This document shows, one piece after another, positions 48,421 to 55,781 of a stretch of DNA of 55,781 nucleotides. The stretch is from SIG307 sp964609025. Lineage in GTDB: Bacteria; Bacillota; Clostridia; Lachnospirales; Lachnospiraceae. The notes under the pieces were generated by a model, which was not told the origin of the DNA, made no database searches, and saw only the letters and a list, made by a program, of their open reading frames with translations. Location: the NCBI GenBank assembly GCA_964609025.1, contig CAZSQM010000022.1:1-55781 (forward strand). Reading direction: 5' to 3'. A program made the position numbers and the translations under genes. Numbering within the stretch: position 1 is the first letter of the stretch; each line of letters opens with the position of its first letter.

Positions 48421-50196
48421 CTACAACCCTGCCTGCGTTAATGTTCTGTTCAGTGAAGCCTGTTCCGTTACCGCCTTCTGCATTGCTTCCAAATCTCCCG
48501 TTTCCGCCGCACGGCCCATCCGCATCTCGATGCTGCTCTGCTTTACCTTGCGCACGGTTTCTCCGAATGCCTTCGCCTTCTGCGCTTCACTTAACTCTCC
48601 CAATAACGTCGTTTGAAAAAGCTCCGCTGCCTTTTCCTGCTCCTCCTTCGTTTCATAGTGATTTAAAATACGTGCCGGTGTTACCTTTCCCTCCTTCTCA
48701 TATTGTTCAAAAACCTCTTTTGCCGCTCCGTAATAGAACTCATCGGTAAAATCCTCCGCTGTCACAATCCCTTTCACCTTTTCAAGCAGCGCCGGCTCCG
48801 TTGTAAGCCATGTCAGTAAAAGCTTTTGCGATGTATAAAGTCCCGCCTCCGGTTTTTGTTTCTTTCGTTCCTTATAACCTGACTCTTTCCGTTCTTCGCC
48901 CGGCATCTCCGCACTTCCGTACTGATTTACCAGTCGGTTTAACATATCAAAGCTGATTTGATACTCCTTCGCAATCGCTTCGGTATAGGTTCTTCGTTCC
49001 AGCTCCTCCGAAAACTGCAGAAGTTTCTTCGCGGTTTCTCTAAAAAACTTTGTCTTCTGCTCCGGGTCGGAAAAATCAAACTCCGATTTCAGCACGTCAA
49101 TCTCAAAATAAAAGCTGTTCCTCGCAGCTTCCAGCCGCTTTTCATACTCTTCGGCACCCAGCGCCTTAATAAATTCATCCGGGTCTTTATACGGCTTCAT
49201 GTCAACCACCTTTGCGGAAAGCCCCGCCTCGCGCAGAATCGGAATGGCGCGCAGCGCCGCCTTTTGTCCCGCTCCGTCGCTGTCATAGGTGATATATACT
49301 TCCTTTACATAGCGCGCAATCAAATTCGCCTGAAGTCCCGTAAACGCCGTGCCAAGCGACGCAACCGCATTGGTAAAGCCCGCCTGATGGAGTGAAATCA
49401 CATCCATATAGCCCTCGCACAAGAGAAAATAGCTTTTTCGCGACTGCCTTGCGTAATTCAGGGCATACAGATTCCTGCTCTTATCAAAAATCATCGTTTC
49501 CGGCGAATTTAAATACTTTGGCTCTCCTTCTCCCATCACTCTGCCGCCGAAACCGATTACTTTACTGTTTCCGTCCATAATCGGAAACATGGCACGATTC
49601 CAGAACTTGTCGTACACTCCTCTCTTTTCGTCAAAGGTAAACAGTCCGCTGTCCCTTAAAATCTCATCCTCATACCCCTGTCCCTTTAAGTACCGGTACA
49701 GTTCCCTGCCTCCTTTGTCCGAATACCCCAGTCCGAACCGGGTAATCACCTCATCCGAGAGTCCGCGCTTTTTAAAATAATTGTATGCCGTTTTCCCGGC
49801 GTCGTTCTTCATCTGAACATAATAAAACTTTGCCGCTTCTTTGTTAATCTCAAACAGCCGCATTCTCCGGTCCGCACGTTTCCTCGCCTCCGGCGTATTT
49901 TCCTCCTCCGGAAGCTTTATCCCCGCACGGTCGGCAAGCTGTCTGATTGCCTCGGGAAAGGTAAAATTCTCATATTCCATCAGAAACGTAAACACGTTTC
50001 CGCCCACGCCGCAACCGAAGCAGTGGTACATCTGCCGGGAAGCGCTTACCGAAAAACTGGGCGTTTTTTCCCCATGAAACGGACAAAGCCCCATATAATT
50101 GGCGCCCTTTTTCTGAAGTTTTATATAAGAACCGATGACATCCACAATGTCATTCCCCGCTCTTACCTCTTCTACCACTTCGTCTGAATAATACAT
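48421..50196 (-). CDS. dnaG: DNA primase
   Basis: The 591-aa protein has the CHC2 zinc finger (CPFHGEKTPSFSV, HCFGCGVGGNVF), the RNA polymerase core with TOPRIM acidic residues in LLCEGYMDVISL and YDSDGAGQKA, and a C-terminal helicase-binding domain. It makes RNA primers for replication. It sits between dgt and rpoD on one strand, the macromolecular synthesis operon with dgt upstream as in many clostridia. Confidence 0.97.
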   Translation of the reverse strand: MYYSDEVVEEVRAGNDIVDVIGSYIKLQKKGANYMGLCPFHGEKTPSFSVSASRQMYHCFGCGVGGNVFTFLMEYENFTFPEAIRQLADRAGIKLPEEENTPEARKRADRRMRLFEINKEAAKFYYVQMKNDAGKTAYNYFKKRGLSDEVITRFGLGYSDKGGRELYRYLKGQGYEDEILRDSGLFTFDEKRGVYDKFWNRAMFPIMDGNSKVIGFGGRVMGEGEPKYLNSPETMIFDKSRNLYALNYARQSRKSYFLLCEGYMDVISLHQAGFTNAVASLGTAFTGLQANLIARYVKEVYITYDSDGAGQKAALRAIPILREAGLSAKVVDMKPYKDPDEFIKALGAEEYEKRLEAARNSFYFEIDVLKSEFDFSDPEQKTKFFRETAKKLLQFSEELERRTYTEAIAKEYQISFDMLNRLVNQYGSAEMPGEERKESGYKERKKQKPEAGLYTSQKLLLTWLTTEPALLEKVKGIVTAEDFTDEFYYGAAKEVFEQYEKEGKVTPARILNHYETKEEQEKAAELFQTTLLGELSEAQKAKAFGETVRKVKQSSIEMRMGRAAETGDLEAMQKAVTEQASLNRTLTQAGL

Positions 50197-50238
50197 AACC
50201 GTTTCTCCTGCTTTCCCTGGCTTGTCCTGTTTTGCGCT

Positions 50239-51249
50239 CTAATACACATCCCACGCGTTTGGTATCATAATCTCGGTATATTTTACCGTCGCATAGCGGT
50301 CCGTCATGCCCGCAATGTAATCGCACACCACGCGGGATACGCTCTCGCCCCGGTCGGAAATCATATAAAGATACTCCTCCGGCAAAAGCTCCGTGTGCTC
50401 CATATAGTGGGCATATAACTGCTCTATCATCTTTTCTGCCTTAGACTCCTGCCCCTTTGCCGTCGGATTCGTATATACGCTGGCAAACATATACAGTCTG
50501 AGCTGTAACATCGCCTGCTCCACCTCCGGCGACATACAGATATCGCCCTTTTCCTCGCTGTTGATAATAATATCGTGAATCAGGGTATTCAGCCGCTCTC
50601 TCGGCGAATGTCCCAGAATATCGGTATACTCCCGCGGAATTTCCTCTTCTTTAATAATATGTCCACGGATAGCATCGTCAATATCATGATTAATATATGC
50701 AATTTTATCCGAAAGCCGTACAATTTTTCCTTCCATCGTAGACGGCTTTCCCTTGGTCTGGTGGTTCAAAATACCGTCCCGTACTTCTTTCGTCAGATTC
50801 AGTCCTTCTCCGTGCTTTTCCAAACGCTCCACGACGCGGATGCTCTGCTCGTGATGCTCAAACCCGCCCTCACAGACCCGGTTTAAGGCACGTTCCCCGG
50901 CATGTCCGAAAGGAGTGTGCCCCAAATCATGGCCCAGGGCAATCGCTTCCGTCAAATCCTCGTTCAGTCGAAGGGCTTTTGCAATCGTCCGCGCATTCTG
51001 CGACACCTCTAACGTATGCGTCAGACGGGTACGGTAATGGTCCCCCTCCGGCGCCAGAAATACCTGCGTTTTTCCTTTCAGCCGTCTGAATGCCTTGGAA
51101 TGCAGAATACGGTCACGGTCCCGCTGGTACTCCGGACGAATATCGCACTTTTCTTCCGGCACATCGCGCCCCATCGTTTCGTCGCTGAAGGCTGCCTTTG
51201 AACTTAAATACTCATGTTCTCTCTGTTCCAGCTTCTCACGGATTGTCAT
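50239..51249 (-). CDS. dgt: Deoxyguanosinetriphosphate triphosphohydrolase-like HD protein
   Basis: The 336-aa protein has the HD-domain metal ligands in RTRLTHTLEVSQ and LGHDLGHTPFGHAGE, the RRLKGKTQVF segment of dNTPases and a C-terminal helical bundle. It hydrolyses dNTPs to nucleosides and triphosphate. It is of the short Firmicutes type. The gene begins just after the glgP terminator and is followed 42 nt later by dnaG. Confidence 0.95.
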   Translation of the reverse strand: MTIREKLEQREHEYLSSKAAFSDETMGRDVPEEKCDIRPEYQRDRDRILHSKAFRRLKGKTQVFLAPEGDHYRTRLTHTLEVSQNARTIAKALRLNEDLTEAIALGHDLGHTPFGHAGERALNRVCEGGFEHHEQSIRVVERLEKHGEGLNLTKEVRDGILNHQTKGKPSTMEGKIVRLSDKIAYINHDIDDAIRGHIIKEEEIPREYTDILGHSPRERLNTLIHDIIINSEEKGDICMSPEVEQAMLQLRLYMFASVYTNPTAKGQESKAEKMIEQLYAHYMEHTELLPEEYLYMISDRGESVSRVVCDYIAGMTDRYATVKYTEIMIPNAWDVY

Positions 51250-51332
51250 CGCATTCTCCTCCTTTTCCGTTCCGTTGGCCGTAAAGGCTTACCTGCCCAT
51301 TTTTACCCCTACATAGATATAATACGACAAAA

Positions 51333-51373
51333 AAAAGGGAATCCCTTTTTTGAAAGTAAAGAAATTCCCTTTT
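51333..51373 (-). terminator. Rho-independent terminator of glgP
   Basis: On the minus strand AAAAGGGAAT (51373-51364) pairs with ATTCCCTTTT (51342-51333), followed by more T residues, 21 nt beyond the glgP stop. Confidence 0.92.
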
Positions 51374-51393
51374 AGGACTATTTTCCTATTGCC

Positions 51394-53838
51394 TTATTTG
51401 TTTTTCATTGTAACCGTTACCTTATCCAGATGCCAGATGTCCTTAACATACTCCTCGATGGTACGGTCGGAGGAGAACTTACCGCAGCAGGCCACATTCA
51501 GCATCGCGGACTTTGCCCATGCCGCACGGTTGCGGTATCTTGCCTCTACTTCCTTCTGCGCCGCCTCGTAGGAACGGAAATCCTTCAGAATGAAATACTG
51601 ATCCTCATTCAGCAGAGAATTGTACAGCTCGCGGAACAATTCCGGGTTGCCTGCGGAATAGGTGCCGTCCACCAGACGTTCTACCACGCGGCGAATTTCT
51701 GCGTCCTGCTCATAAATATCTCTCGGACGGTATCCGCCGTTGTTCTCGTAAGAAATTACTTCGTCTGCGCTGAGTCCGAAAATCACTGCGTTCTCTCTGC
51801 CGACTTCCTCCACGATTTCCACGTTTGCGCCGTCCATCGTACCGAGCGTAATCGCACCGTTTAACATAAACTTCATGTTACCGGTACCGGATGCTTCCTT
51901 ACTTGCGGTGGAAATCTGCTCCGAAACATCGGAAGCCGCAAAAATCCACTCCGCATTGGATACGCGGTAGTTTTCGATGAAGACTACCTTAATTCTTCCC
52001 GCTACCAGCGGATCGTTATTTACCACTTCGCCCACGCTGTTGATTAACTTAATAATTGCCTTTGCCCTGCGGTAACCGGCAGATGCTTTCGCACCGAAAA
52101 TAAACGTGCGCGGATAAAAATCCATCGTCGGATTTTCCTTCATCTTCTCATACAGATGCATGATGTGCAGAATATTCAAAAGCTGACGCTTGTACTCGTG
52201 CAGACGTTTTACCTGTACGTCGAAAATGGAATTCGGGTCAACGTCGATTCCGTTGTGTTCCTTAATATACTTTGTCAGACGGAGCTTATTCTGATACTTA
52301 ATCTGCATAAACTCCTCCTGCGCCTTTGCGTCCTCCGCATAAGCCGCAATTCCCTTTAACACCGGCAAATCCGTAATCCAGCCGTCGCCTACCTTACCCG
52401 TTACCCAGTCTGCAAGTAACGGATTGCCGTGAAGCAGGAACCGGCGCTGCGTAATGCCGTTCGTTTTGTTGGTGAACTTTTCCGGCCAAAGCTCGTAGAA
52501 ATCCTTTAACTGCTGTTTCTTTAAAATTTCCGTATGCAGCGCGGCAACGCCGTTGACGGAGAAACCGCCCACAATGGCGAGGTTCGCCATACGCACCTGA
52601 CCGTTGTACAGAATTGCCATCTTTGCAAGCTTGTCCTCGTTGCCCGGATACTTTGCCTTTAACATATTCTCAAACTGACGGTTGATTTCCTCAATAATCT
52701 GGTATACCCGCGGAAGCAGCGCCTTAAACAGAGAAATCGGCCACTTTTCAAGCGCCTCCGCCATAATGGTATGGTTCGTATAAGCGCAACACTTTGTTAC
52801 CACAGCCCATGCCTCATCCCACTCCAGGAAATAGTCATCCAGCAGGATACGCATCAATTCCGCTACCGTTACTGTCGGGTGGGTATCGTTTAACTGGAAG
52901 CATACCTTCTCCGGGAGCTTCCGGATATCGTCGTGGTTTTTCATATACTTCGAAACGGCGCTCTGTATGCTTGCCGATACGAAGAAATACTGCTGCTTTA
53001 AGCGCAGTTCCTTTCCTGCCATGTGATTATCGTTCGGATACAGCACCTCGCAAATTGTTCTGGCAAGATTCTCCTGCTCCACTGCCTTCTGGTAATCACC
53101 CTTATCAAAAGAGTCCAGATTGAAGGTATTGATTGCCTCCGCGTCCCAGATACGGAGCGTATTGACCACATTATTCCCGTAGCCGACTACCGGCAGGTCA
53201 TACGGAACCGCCAGAACGGACTGGCAGTCCTCCTGTACAAAGCGGTCGCGTCCGGTTGCCTGATCCCGTACCATCTTGACATAGCCGCCGAACTTTACCT
53301 CTACCGCATACTCGGCGCGTTTAATTTCAAACGGGTTGCCGTTCTTTAACCAGTTATCCGGCACCTCTACCTGATAACCGTTCTCTATTTTCTGCTCAAA
53401 CATACCGTATTTATAGCGAATGCCGCAACCGTATGCCGGATACCCGAGCGTAGAAAGGGAATCCAGAAAGCATGCTGCCAGACGGCCGAGACCGCCGTTT
53501 CCGAGGGCTGCATCCGGCTCGGTATCCTCGATGACATCCGGGTCGATTCCAAGCTCCTCCAGAGCCTCCCTGATTTCCTTATATGCCTTTAAATTAATCA
53601 TACAGTTGCCGAGCGCACGTCCCATCAAAAACTCCATGGAGAGGTAGTACACCGTTTTTGCGTCCTGTTCCTCATACTGCTTATGCGTTTCCATCCACAT
53701 GTCCACAATATAATCCTTTACCGCAAAGGCAACCGCCTGAAAAAGCTGCACCTGCGATGCGTCCTCAATACTTCTGCGGAACAGTATCTTCAGATTGTTT
53801 GTGACTTCCTTTTTAAACTCTTCTTTACAAAATTCCAT
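51394..53838 (-). CDS. glgP: Glycogen/starch/alpha-glucan phosphorylase
   Basis: The 814-aa length is typical for the family. Visible features are YYLSMEFLMGRALGNCM near the N-terminus, LGNGGLGRLAACFLDSL, QLNDTHPTVTVAELMRIL, and the PLP-lysine site EASGTGNMKFMLNGAITLGT near residue 660. The enzyme releases glucose-1-phosphate from glycogen or maltodextrin. No other glycogen genes are nearby, and it has its own promoter and terminator. Confidence 0.98.
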   Translation of the reverse strand: MEFCKEEFKKEVTNNLKILFRRSIEDASQVQLFQAVAFAVKDYIVDMWMETHKQYEEQDAKTVYYLSMEFLMGRALGNCMINLKAYKEIREALEELGIDPDVIEDTEPDAALGNGGLGRLAACFLDSLSTLGYPAYGCGIRYKYGMFEQKIENGYQVEVPDNWLKNGNPFEIKRAEYAVEVKFGGYVKMVRDQATGRDRFVQEDCQSVLAVPYDLPVVGYGNNVVNTLRIWDAEAINTFNLDSFDKGDYQKAVEQENLARTICEVLYPNDNHMAGKELRLKQQYFFVSASIQSAVSKYMKNHDDIRKLPEKVCFQLNDTHPTVTVAELMRILLDDYFLEWDEAWAVVTKCCAYTNHTIMAEALEKWPISLFKALLPRVYQIIEEINRQFENMLKAKYPGNEDKLAKMAILYNGQVRMANLAIVGGFSVNGVAALHTEILKKQQLKDFYELWPEKFTNKTNGITQRRFLLHGNPLLADWVTGKVGDGWITDLPVLKGIAAYAEDAKAQEEFMQIKYQNKLRLTKYIKEHNGIDVDPNSIFDVQVKRLHEYKRQLLNILHIMHLYEKMKENPTMDFYPRTFIFGAKASAGYRRAKAIIKLINSVGEVVNNDPLVAGRIKVVFIENYRVSNAEWIFAASDVSEQISTASKEASGTGNMKFMLNGAITLGTMDGANVEIVEEVGRENAVIFGLSADEVISYENNGGYRPRDIYEQDAEIRRVVERLVDGTYSAGNPELFRELYNSLLNEDQYFILKDFRSYEAAQKEVEARYRNRAAWAKSAMLNVACCGKFSSDRTIEEYVKDIWHLDKVTVTMKNK

Positions 53839-53929
53839 GTATCCGTCCTCCGTTCGTTTCTAGTTTACAAAATACCTCGACATAGCACCCTCTGTTTCCA
53901 TAGGGCAACAGACCCAATACATTTTTTAT

Positions 53930-53958
53930 AGTATACCTCAAACCTTTCAAAAATACAA
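53930..53958 (-). promoter_or_regulatory. Promoter of glgP
   Basis: On the minus strand TTGTAT (53958-53953) and TATACT (53935-53930) are 17 bp apart, about 90 nt upstream of the ATG at 53838. Confidence 0.65.
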
Positions 53959-54004
53959 CACTTCGGAAAAGTTCTTTTTCGCAAATTTTCACCGTTACTT
54001 TGAC

Positions 54005-54997
54005 CTACTGCTTTACATATCTCTGATTCTTACTGTTCGGTTTATCCGGTAAAGTCATTTGAATCAGCCCTGATTTCATAGCAGGATTTAAATAATTTTT
54101 ACGAAGCGTTTCTTTCGACTTTAAGCCCAACTGCGCCATGATAGCATTTGATGTATATGCGACATCATATTCCATACAGTCAAGTAATCGTTTCACATAC
54201 TCAGATGTATCCGCATTTGCTTTATATACCTGAATCAGAACCTCATCTAAAATCTGATCTATCATTTCAAGCATAAACTCAATGAATACATCCGAATTTC
54301 CATTCACATGACATTGGGCGATAGCATCATAATAAGCATCCTGAAATTTTTCAATCTGACTCTCCAGCGGAATATATTCAAATATAGTTCGCCATCTATA
54401 TAAAATGACTGTATGCAACAGTCTCGCCATTCTGCCGTTTCCATCGGCAAACGGATGAATAAACACAAACTCATAATGGAATACCGCAGCCATAATTAAC
54501 GGATGCACTTTTCCCTCATTCTTCTTTACCCATGATAATAAATCTTTCATCAGACCGTTTATCATATCAGGTGGTGGCGCAACAAAAATACATTTATCAC
54601 CCGAAAACACACCTTCATTGCCTTTTCTAAATGCACCTGATTCATTTACGGTTCTGTAAGTCATGATTCCATGAATTTTTTTTAAATCTGTTATACTCGA
54701 AGGATTGATTTCTGCTATCTTTTCATAGGCTTCATAGGCATTTTTTACTTCTTGTATCTCTTTTTGATTGCCAAAAACGAGATGACCATCAATCACATCT
54801 CTGACCTCGGATAAGGATAACGAATTTGCCTCAATTTTTAACGAAGAATAAATCGAAAGAATTCTATTGTTCTTCCTCAAATGTGGTTTGGCTTCCAATT
54901 CCTTATGACTGCTAATCCTCCCGACCTTCTCGGATATATTTGAAACAAGTTCAAGCATTTTATTGGAAATTGTATATGGCGGTGCATATTCGCCCAT
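54005..54997 (-). CDS. Fic-domain protein (AMPylase-type) with N-terminal inhibitory helix
   Basis: The start MGEYAPPYTISN at 54997 is 8 nt after GGAGG; the ATG at 55012 is itself part of that site. The 330-aa protein has the Fic motif HPFADGNGRMARLL (about residues 190-203) with all catalytic residues, and an inhibitory-type motif SSLKIEAN (about 50-57, [S/T]xxxE[G/N]) of class II Fic proteins. A C-terminal winged-helix-like segment (about 260-320) follows. It transfers AMP from ATP to a target hydroxyl. AT-rich and isolated, probably horizontally acquired; its target is unknown. Confidence 0.92.
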   Translation of the reverse strand: MGEYAPPYTISNKMLELVSNISEKVGRISSHKELEAKPHLRKNNRILSIYSSLKIEANSLSLSEVRDVIDGHLVFGNQKEIQEVKNAYEAYEKIAEINPSSITDLKKIHGIMTYRTVNESGAFRKGNEGVFSGDKCIFVAPPPDMINGLMKDLLSWVKKNEGKVHPLIMAAVFHYEFVFIHPFADGNGRMARLLHTVILYRWRTIFEYIPLESQIEKFQDAYYDAIAQCHVNGNSDVFIEFMLEMIDQILDEVLIQVYKANADTSEYVKRLLDCMEYDVAYTSNAIMAQLGLKSKETLRKNYLNPAMKSGLIQMTLPDKPNSKNQRYVKQ

Positions 54998-55010
54998 TTC
55001 CATCGCCTCC

Positions 55011-55039
55011 ATCTTGCTTATTATCTTGCTTATTATCTT
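55011..55039. repeat. 12-bp tandem duplication covering the Fic gene -10 box
   Basis: GCTTATTATCTT occurs at 55016-55027 and 55028-55039, with a partial third copy (ATCTT) at 55011-55015. The distal unit contains the -10 element of the Fic promoter and the proximal unit repeats it closer to the start codon. Confidence 0.8.
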
Positions 55040-55063
55040 ACCCGATTTTTAAAAAAATATCAA
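55035..55063 (-). promoter_or_regulatory. Promoter of the Fic gene
   Basis: On the minus strand TTGATA (55063-55058) and TAAGAT (55040-55035) are 17 bp apart. The leader is short, about 30 nt to the chosen start. Confidence 0.75.
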
Positions 55064-55071
55064 GTTCCGGT

Positions 55072-55781
55072 TCAAAGAAAATTCGCAAACAGCGGGCACA
55101 ACAAAATCGGCAGAAAAATCGCCGGTACAAAATTCATGACCTTGAATTTGGAAATTCCGAGCATATTCATCGCAAGTCCGATAATAATCACATTTCCCAC
55201 ACAGTTCATCTCCGCAATGACCGGGTCGGTCAAAAACGGCTCGATAACCCCGGCTAAAAGCGTAATACTTCCCTGATATGCAAATACCAGCCCTGCCGAA
55301 AGCAGCACCCCGACGCCGAGAGAGGAGGCAAAAATAATCGCCGCCACGCAGTCTAACACCGACTTTGCAAACAGCGTCTCATGCTGTCCCGTCAGACCGC
55401 TCTGCAGAGATCCGACAATCGCCATTGCACCGACACAAAACAACAGGCTGGCGGTCACAAAGCCCTCTGCCAGAGAGACCTTTCTTGCTGTCATTCCTGC
55501 ATGCTGTACTGCTCCGCTTTCTTTTTTATCTTCCGTTTCCGTTATTCTCCCATCTGTCTCTGCATCATATCCTTCTATTACTTCTACCGCCATCGCTGCT
55601 TTTTTGGAAAACTTATTTTCTGCAAACTTACGCTCTATCCATTTGCCCAGCCGGTTAATCTTATCATCCAGATCCACCGCTTCGCCGATAATTGTTCCGA
55701 TTACCATGGAAACAATCAGCACAAGTGTATTCTCTCCCGCAAGACATCCGCTGATACCGATATAAAGCGTACAAAGCCCCA
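55072..55781 (-). CDS. DUF554 family membrane protein, 5' end beyond the window
   Basis: The minus-strand frame stays open to the window edge (reading LCTLYIGISGCLAGENTLVL before the first in-window start), so the gene continues outside. The visible 236 residues show several hydrophobic helices with the DUF554/YdfK pattern VSMVIGTIIGEAVDLDDKI, a charged insert rich in Glu and Lys (about 80-120), and GNVIIIGLAMNMLGI plus VMNFVPAIFLPILLCPLF at the end. The function is unknown; it is possibly a transporter. It ends 9 bp before the -35 box of the Fic promoter, so read-through into fic is possible. Confidence 0.85.
   Translation of the reverse strand, partial: GLCTLYIGISGCLAGENTLVLIVSMVIGTIIGEAVDLDDKINRLGKWIERKFAENKFSKKAAMAVEVIEGYDAETDGRITETEDKKESGAVQHAGMTARKVSLAEGFVTASLLFCVGAMAIVGSLQSGLTGQHETLFAKSVLDCVAAIIFASSLGVGVLLSAGLVFAYQGSITLLAGVIEPFLTDPVIAEMNCVGNVIIIGLAMNMLGISKFKVMNFVPAIFLPILLCPLFANFL

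Noticed and set aside
50936..50948. GGGCAATCGCTTC inside dgt, identical to part of the MITE end
   Set aside because: It encodes conserved residues next to the HD motif and lacks inverted repeats or target duplication; chance match.
1..55781. tRNA genes, CRISPR arrays, complete insertion sequences or prophage
   Set aside because: Looked for by eye on both strands; no cloverleaf with T-loop, no regular spacer array and no transposase, integrase or phage structural gene was found. A tRNAscan-SE, CRISPR and ISfinder run would be decisive.

Overview
The window looks like a chromosomal segment of a spore-forming, Gram-positive anaerobe of the class Clostridia, most probably a Lachnospiraceae member. 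The reasons are strong AGGAGG-type ribosome binding sites, spore genes (CotJ coat operon, an alpha/beta-type SASP, a SleB-like hydrolase, a SpoIID-like protein), a c-di-GMP-I riboswitch, class A RNase P RNA of Gram-positive type, and a clpC-radA neighbourhood without ctsR-mcsA-mcsB. This assignment is inference; no rRNA gene or complete marker phylogeny was available. About 45 protein genes (some partial or broken), one structural RNA gene and one riboswitch can be supported. There are no tRNA genes, CRISPR arrays or intact insertion sequences.

Layout. 1-5.3 kb: a Bax-inhibitor-1 family membrane protein preceded by promoter, c-di-GMP-I riboswitch and terminator; a 577-aa tandem-HTH regulator; an MscS-type channel with a membrane-anchored repeat protein. 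5.3-9.2 kb: a chemoreceptor, then an AT-rich accessory patch with a PadR regulator, its flavodoxin/SCP2-like oxidoreductase partner and gene remnants on both sides. 9.2-10.8 kb: cotJA-cotJB-cotJC, with CotJA carrying a Cys-rich repeat extension. 11-15 kb: an FeS aldo/keto reductase diverging from a complete polar amino acid ABC importer. 15-25 kb: a long minus-strand run (134-aa protein, radA, M14 carboxypeptidase, PQQ-type propeller, a rearranged solute-binding protein, a divergent permease, SpoIID-like protein, YihY, SASP). 25-38 kb: clpC with a GntR regulator, then cell-surface genes: cohesin/cadherin-like protein, 1200-aa SH3b glucosaminidase, O-antigen-ligase-type membrane protein and an abundant-looking S-layer-like protein. 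38.5-41 kb: thrC and a SleB-like hydrolase. 41.2-44.7 kb: a mobile-element-like patch with a MITE, an AP2/degenerate-HNH protein, rnpB, and an AAA ATPase plus TOPRIM-like gene pair resembling phage-defence modules. 44.8-53.8 kb: housekeeping genes (nucleoside kinase, trmK, rpoD, dnaG, dgt, glgP). 54-55.8 kb: a Fic protein and a DUF554 protein cut by the window end.

The best candidates for something undescribed are: the AP2-deadHNH-AP2 protein convergent with rnpB; the ATPase/TOPRIM pair whose last codons form the rnpB -35 box; a solute-binding protein whose lobes are in swapped order; a MITE family with 9-bp target duplications and at least three dispersed relatives; and control of a BI-1 protein by a c-di-GMP riboswitch.
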